44,909 nt of DNA from Phycisphaerae bacterium (GTDB lineage Bacteria; Planctomycetota; Phycisphaerae; Sedimentisphaerales; Anaerobacaceae). The position numbers were made by a program, and so were the translations under genes. Below the pieces are notes generated by a model. The model worked only from the letters and a program-made list of their open reading frames with translations. It was not told the DNA's origin and did no database searches. Positions 41,517 to 44,909 of the stretch are shown here, piece after piece. The stretch covers positions 1 through 44,909 of the forward strand of contig JAQTMR010000017.1 of the NCBI GenBank assembly GCA_028714255.1. Reading direction: 5' to 3'. Numbering within the stretch: position 1 is the first letter of the stretch; every line of letters begins with the position of its first letter.

Positions 41517-43310
41517 TTATACATCTTCCGTAAATGTTACCCTAAGAACTTCCTCGGCTGTCGTTAAGCCTTTGAACATATTACTGACGCCGCTTTCAAG
41601 CAGACCGCCATAACCTTTTTGGCGAGCCATCGCTCTTATTTGAGACTCACTGCCGCCGCTGGTAAGTTTTTCGCGTATATCACTGCCGACAACCAGGAAC
41701 TCAAATATAGGCAATCGCCCCAAATAGCCTGTGCCTCCACAAGTCTTACAGCCTTTGCCGTGGTAAAAGACGGCATCCTTGGCCTGCTCGGGAGTAATCT
41801 TCAGATGTTTGAGAACTTCTTCACTGATTTCAAAAGGCTCTTTGCAGCGGTCGCAGATTCTTCGCACCAGTCGCTGGGCAACGATTAAATTGAGCGTCGA
41901 GGCCAGCAAATAAGGCTCGACCCCCATATAGACAAATCTGCTTATCGCGCTGGCCGCGTCATTGGTATGGAAGGTGCTCAGGACCAAATGGCCGGTCATA
42001 GATGCCTTGATTGCTATCTCGACTGTTTCTTTATCTCGGATTTCTCCGATTAAGATTATGTCCGGGTCCTGCCTTAGAATTGCCCGCAAACACGCCGCGA
42101 AATCGAGTTCGATTTCAGGCTTGACCTGAATCTGGTTAATACCCGCAAGGCGGTATTCGACCGGGTCTTCTACCGTCGTAATATTCTTCGCCGGGTCCCT
42201 TAGGTAATTCAGCGCAGCATACAATGTCGTGCTTTTGCCGCTGCCCGTCGGGCCGGTGACAACTATGATGCCGTGAGGCCGTGACAATATCGTCTTAAAC
42301 TCGTCAAGGCGCTTGGGTTCGAACCCAAGCTGGTCTATGTCGTGACTCACCGCAGTTGCGTCAAGAATTCGCATCACCACTTTTTCGCCGTATATCGTCG
42401 GAATCACCGAAACTCGAACGTCTATATCCCTGCCGGAGGCCCTTATTCTTAATCGGCCGTCCTGCGGCAGCCTGCGCTCGGCAATATCCATATCCGCGAG
42501 AATCTTTATCCTCGCAATCACCGCTGCCTGCATATTCCCGGCCGGAGGAACCATGTCACGGAGAACACCGTCGATTCGCATTCGAACAACCATCGACTTT
42601 TCCTGAGGCTCGACATGAATATCACTTGCCCTGCTCTTGACCGCCTGACTTAACAGCAGGTCAACAAAGCGAATCACCGGAGCTTTCGTCGCAGCCGCTT
42701 CGCCCTCCGCATCGGCATCTGAAACATCACTGGTAAACGATTTTATCTTTCCGCCGCCCTTGTCAACCTCAAGCTCCACGAGGTCGCGGAGCTGCTGCTC
42801 CTCGACATCGGAACCATGATAAACCGCCTCTATCGCCTGGCGAATTGCCTGAGGCGAACTAATTACTACTTTAATTCGGCGTCTTATCTTCAGCGTGATT
42901 GTATCTATCGCAACAACATTAAGAGGGTCCGCCATCGCCACAACAACATTGTCTTCTGATTCGCCAATCGCCACAAGGCAAAAGCGTTTCGCAATGGCTT
43001 CAGGCAGCAATCGAGCGGTTTTTATATCTATCTTGCTGATATCGTCGAGACGTGCGTATTCAATCGAGAGATGCTCTGCCAAAGCCATGGTGATATCGTC
43101 ATCGCTCAGCATTTTCAGCCGAAGCAATACCTCACCGAGTCGCCCGCCCTGGTCACGCTGTTCGTTCAAAACTTCGACCAGTTCTTCCTTGCCCAAAAGC
43201 CCCTTGGATACGAGCAGTTCACCGAATAAAAGGTCAGGGCCTATTTTAGGAGTGGAAGTAGCGGGTGCGTCCGCCGCAGTTTTCATTTGTTCACCTTTAA
43301 CTGTCGCCAT
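41517..43310 (-). CDS. pilB: PilB/GspE assembly ATPase, cluster B
   Basis: The 597-residue motor ATPase has an MshEN/GspE-N domain (about 28-165), a RecA-like core with Walker A GPTGSGKSTT from Gly353 (Lys359), Walker B DPDIILIGEIRD, an Asp box and a His box, and a four-Cys zinc motif (CDRC...GCKTC, about 490-530). It powers pilin assembly. Two ribosome sites serve ATGs at 43310 (GAGG) and 43286 (AGGTGA); the first is chosen. A promoter at 43465-43492 leaves a leader of about 148 bases. It has closely similar motifs to the cluster A ATPase. A retraction motor (PilT) is absent from the window. Confidence 0.96.
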   Translation of the reverse strand: MATVKGEQMKTAADAPATSTPKIGPDLLFGELLVSKGLLGKEELVEVLNEQRDQGGRLGEVLLRLKMLSDDDITMALAEHLSIEYARLDDISKIDIKTARLLPEAIAKRFCLVAIGESEDNVVVAMADPLNVVAIDTITLKIRRRIKVVISSPQAIRQAIEAVYHGSDVEEQQLRDLVELEVDKGGGKIKSFTSDVSDADAEGEAAATKAPVIRFVDLLLSQAVKSRASDIHVEPQEKSMVVRMRIDGVLRDMVPPAGNMQAAVIARIKILADMDIAERRLPQDGRLRIRASGRDIDVRVSVIPTIYGEKVVMRILDATAVSHDIDQLGFEPKRLDEFKTILSRPHGIIVVTGPTGSGKSTTLYAALNYLRDPAKNITTVEDPVEYRLAGINQIQVKPEIELDFAACLRAILRQDPDIILIGEIRDKETVEIAIKASMTGHLVLSTFHTNDAASAISRFVYMGVEPYLLASTLNLIVAQRLVRRICDRCKEPFEISEEVLKHLKITPEQAKDAVFYHGKGCKTCGGTGYLGRLPIFEFLVVGSDIREKLTSGGSESQIRAMARQKGYGGLLESGVSNMFKGLTTAEEVLRVTFTEDV

Positions 43311-43464
43311 CTAAATCCTCTTCCCGAAAAACAAGTTCCTTCCCGATAATCTGTAAATACACAAACCGGCAGGTACCCTATTCCTGCCCAGCCATAGTGA
43401 CAAGAATCTCGATAAACAAGGGATGAACTCTTCCTTACTCATCGCCCGCCGCGTCTTTATATAA

Positions 43465-43492
43465 AGTATAACATTAAAAACATCGGACGCAA
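43465..43492 (-). promoter_or_regulatory. promoter of the cluster B operon
   Basis: On the minus strand TTGCGT (43492-43487), a 16-base spacer and TATACT (43470-43465) are seen, with an extended -10 (TGT before TATACT). The start would be near 43458. This is the best candidate for transcription of pilB and perhaps the following genes. Confidence 0.5.
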
Positions 43493-43521
43493 AAACCGCT
43501 GGGTTATCTGAAATGACAAAT

Positions 43522-43584
43522 AAAAAAGTCCCTCACACCGTTTTCGTCTTCGACAAAAGATATGGGGACAGAAGGACTGTTTTT
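43522..43584 (-). terminator. possible compound terminator after UroD-family gene
   Basis: On the minus strand AGTCC and GGACT enclose a smaller stem (TTTTGTC-GAA-GACGAAAA), and a run of six T follows (43527-43522). It lies about 130 bases after the stop of the UroD-family gene. An alternative is a stem-loop of a mobile palindrome. The outer stem is only 5 bp, so support is moderate. Confidence 0.4.
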
Positions 43585-43716
43585 ATGAGACTACCGCCGG
43601 TTCAATTCGATGCCGGCATTTTTATTCGGACAAAAAAGTGTTTAGAAAGAATAGGTACAACCGATACAACAGTCAATACTATGCTTAAGCGCACAAAGCT
43701 TACAAACCCTACAACC

Positions 43717-44886
43717 CTATCCGGGCAATAACTCCGACCGCCTCGTCTTTAATCTGTCCCTGATTTCGCTGCGCCTGCTTCCAATCCTCTTGGTATCGAT
43801 TGGGTACTTCCCATATTCGTGGACTACTTTATACATCGCCTCGGCGTTTTCCGCGGGAACGCTATCTCCAACTTCGCCGGACGACCCTATCAATACCCCG
43901 CCGCCGGGACCGATTCTTTCTATCAGCTCCAGCGTCTCATCCTCAACGTCATAGACGTTCCCCGCAGGCAAAGTAACCGAACAGCATACATTTCCAAAAA
44001 GCAGCTTGTCAGGATACCGCTTTCTTATCTCAAAAATATCGTTGCACCCGTTCCTCTCTATCGGATTAAGACCATCCGCCCCGAACTCATCGAATATTAT
44101 TGGCAAAAGTTCACCGTATCTCCCGTCACTATGAAACAGCAATCTAAAACCCTTCTTTCTTATCGGCTCGCTAATCTGCCTCCATCGCGGCAGTCCCTGC
44201 TCGACTATAAACTTCGGATTGAATATAGCCCCCGTATCGCAGGCGATATCCTCCCCCATAAACAGCATAGGCCCCAACTCACTCTCCGCAAACACCTGCG
44301 CAATATAAGTTGAAAGCAGAGCCGTGCAATCTAAAATATGCGATACCATCTTCGGAGCGTCATAAATCGCCGTCATAAAAAGCTCCATCCCTGCATACAT
44401 ATAAGAATCGCTCACAGGCCCCTCGACCGCCCCGATAAATACAAGGTCGTAATAATCAAAGACCTCTTTTATATGTTTAAAAATCGGCTCGTACCATCCC
44501 CTGACCTCTTCATACCTTGGAAGTTCAGGCAGGTTTTTCTCAAGTTCTTTTAGGTTGGAGAAAGGCTTTTTCGCAATCCAGTCCGTCCCCGCCTTGCGTG
44601 TCACCTCCCAGCCGTCAGAATTCACCCCCAGAAACCGTGCCCAGTTATCAATCTTCGAGCTTATCCAGGGTCTTGCTGGATTATAGATATGGCACGCAGC
44701 GTCAAGCGCAATTGCCTTGAATGTCCTGGCGTTCATTTCAACTATTTCTTTGAAGGAATAGTTTTTCGACTCGTCGAATCCACCGAACTTTGCCAGCAAT
44801 TGCTTACTGACCATAAAGTCATAAGTCAATATTCTGTCCGGCCTCTGCCCGTTAATTACCTGCACGAATCTTTCGTAATTACCCAT
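43717..44886 (-). CDS. uroporphyrinogen decarboxylase-family protein
   Basis: The 389-residue protein has the TIM-barrel of the UroD/MtaA superfamily: RFVQVINGQRPDRI at the start, the motif FHSDGRYGELLPIIFDEFGADGLNPIE (about 250-275) that in this family supplies metal- or cofactor-binding residues, and a C-terminal GGGVLIGSSGEV loop. True HemE has an RQAGR motif at its N-terminus that is not visible here, so haem synthesis is unlikely. The family includes corrinoid or methyl-transferases and other enzymes; the substrate cannot be told. A ribosome site is weak. It is probably unrelated to the pilus operon. Confidence 0.8.
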   Translation of the reverse strand: MGNYERFVQVINGQRPDRILTYDFMVSKQLLAKFGGFDESKNYSFKEIVEMNARTFKAIALDAACHIYNPARPWISSKIDNWARFLGVNSDGWEVTRKAGTDWIAKKPFSNLKELEKNLPELPRYEEVRGWYEPIFKHIKEVFDYYDLVFIGAVEGPVSDSYMYAGMELFMTAIYDAPKMVSHILDCTALLSTYIAQVFAESELGPMLFMGEDIACDTGAIFNPKFIVEQGLPRWRQISEPIRKKGFRLLFHSDGRYGELLPIIFDEFGADGLNPIERNGCNDIFEIRKRYPDKLLFGNVCCSVTLPAGNVYDVEDETLELIERIGPGGGVLIGSSGEVGDSVPAENAEAMYKVVHEYGKYPIDTKRIGSRRSEIRDRLKTRRSELLPG

Positions 44887-44909
44887 CCTGTCCGCTCTTT
44901 CCTTTCGCG

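Noticed and set aside
42311-42330. tRNA-like TTCGAACC sequence
   Set aside because: The GGTTCGAACC pattern recalls a T arm, but no cloverleaf can be drawn and it is part of the pilB reading frame.
43513-43731. A 72-codon open frame in the gap before the UroD-family gene
   Set aside because: No clear ribosome site, no family feature, and it overlaps a terminator-like structure and the end of the neighbouring gene.
43717-44886. HemE of haem synthesis
   Set aside because: The N-terminal RQAGR motif of true uroporphyrinogen decarboxylase is not seen.

Overview
The window reads as a piece of a Gram-negative chromosome of moderate GC content. Signal-peptide secretins, two pilus or secretion assembly clusters, a 529-residue signal peptidase I with a Cys-pair insert, a LamG-bearing minor pilin and a DUF4139 protein together suggest Planctomycetota, perhaps the Phycisphaerae side. 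This is an inference from gene content; no rRNA or other taxonomic marker was compared.

Layout. A tRNA-Ser(GGA) opens the window (39-125). Cluster A (284-11435, minus strand) encodes, in transcription order, a GspE/PilB ATPase, a GspF/PilC platform protein, a GspG-like pseudopilin, a GspH-like pseudopilin, a PilV/GspI-like pseudopilin, a large LamG-bearing pseudopilin, a PilX/GspK-like protein, a fused PilM-PilN (GspL-type) protein, a PilO/GspM protein and a secretin. Divergent from it (11813-16085, plus strand) is a signalling island: a receiver, a REC-PAS-PAS histidine kinase, a PAS histidine kinase and an Rcp1-like receiver, none with a DNA-binding output domain. Then come holA and gyrA (minus), a polytopic membrane protein with a GspC/PilP-like tail, a secreted metallophosphoesterase and signal peptidase I (minus). 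HU, a cold-shock protein and an HNH endonuclease follow on the plus strand.

From 26123 to 28812 lies an AT-rich minus-strand locus: a STAND/AAA-type ATPase, a winged-helix-like region and a multi-pass membrane domain with a 15-residue tandem repeat. It is split by one apparent -1 frameshift in a run of five T. This is the best candidate for an undescribed system. After it come a secreted DUF4139 protein and cluster B (30852-43310, minus strand): PilB, PilC, major pilin, PilV-, PilW- and PilX-like proteins, separate PilM, PilN and PilO, an orphan ParA-type ATPase, a GspC/PilP-like protein and a secretin. A uroporphyrinogen-decarboxylase-family protein ends the window.

How the parts fit. Clusters A and B follow the same order (motor ATPase, platform, pilins, inner-membrane alignment complex, secretin), so they look like paralogous envelope-spanning machines. 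A has the GspL-type fusion of type II secretion; B has the separate PilM/N/O/P/Q parts of a type IV pilus. Neither cluster contains a recognisable PilT retraction ATPase or prepilin peptidase, so at least the peptidase must be encoded elsewhere. Signal peptidase I would process the ordinary signal peptides of the secretins, the metallophosphoesterase and the DUF4139 protein.
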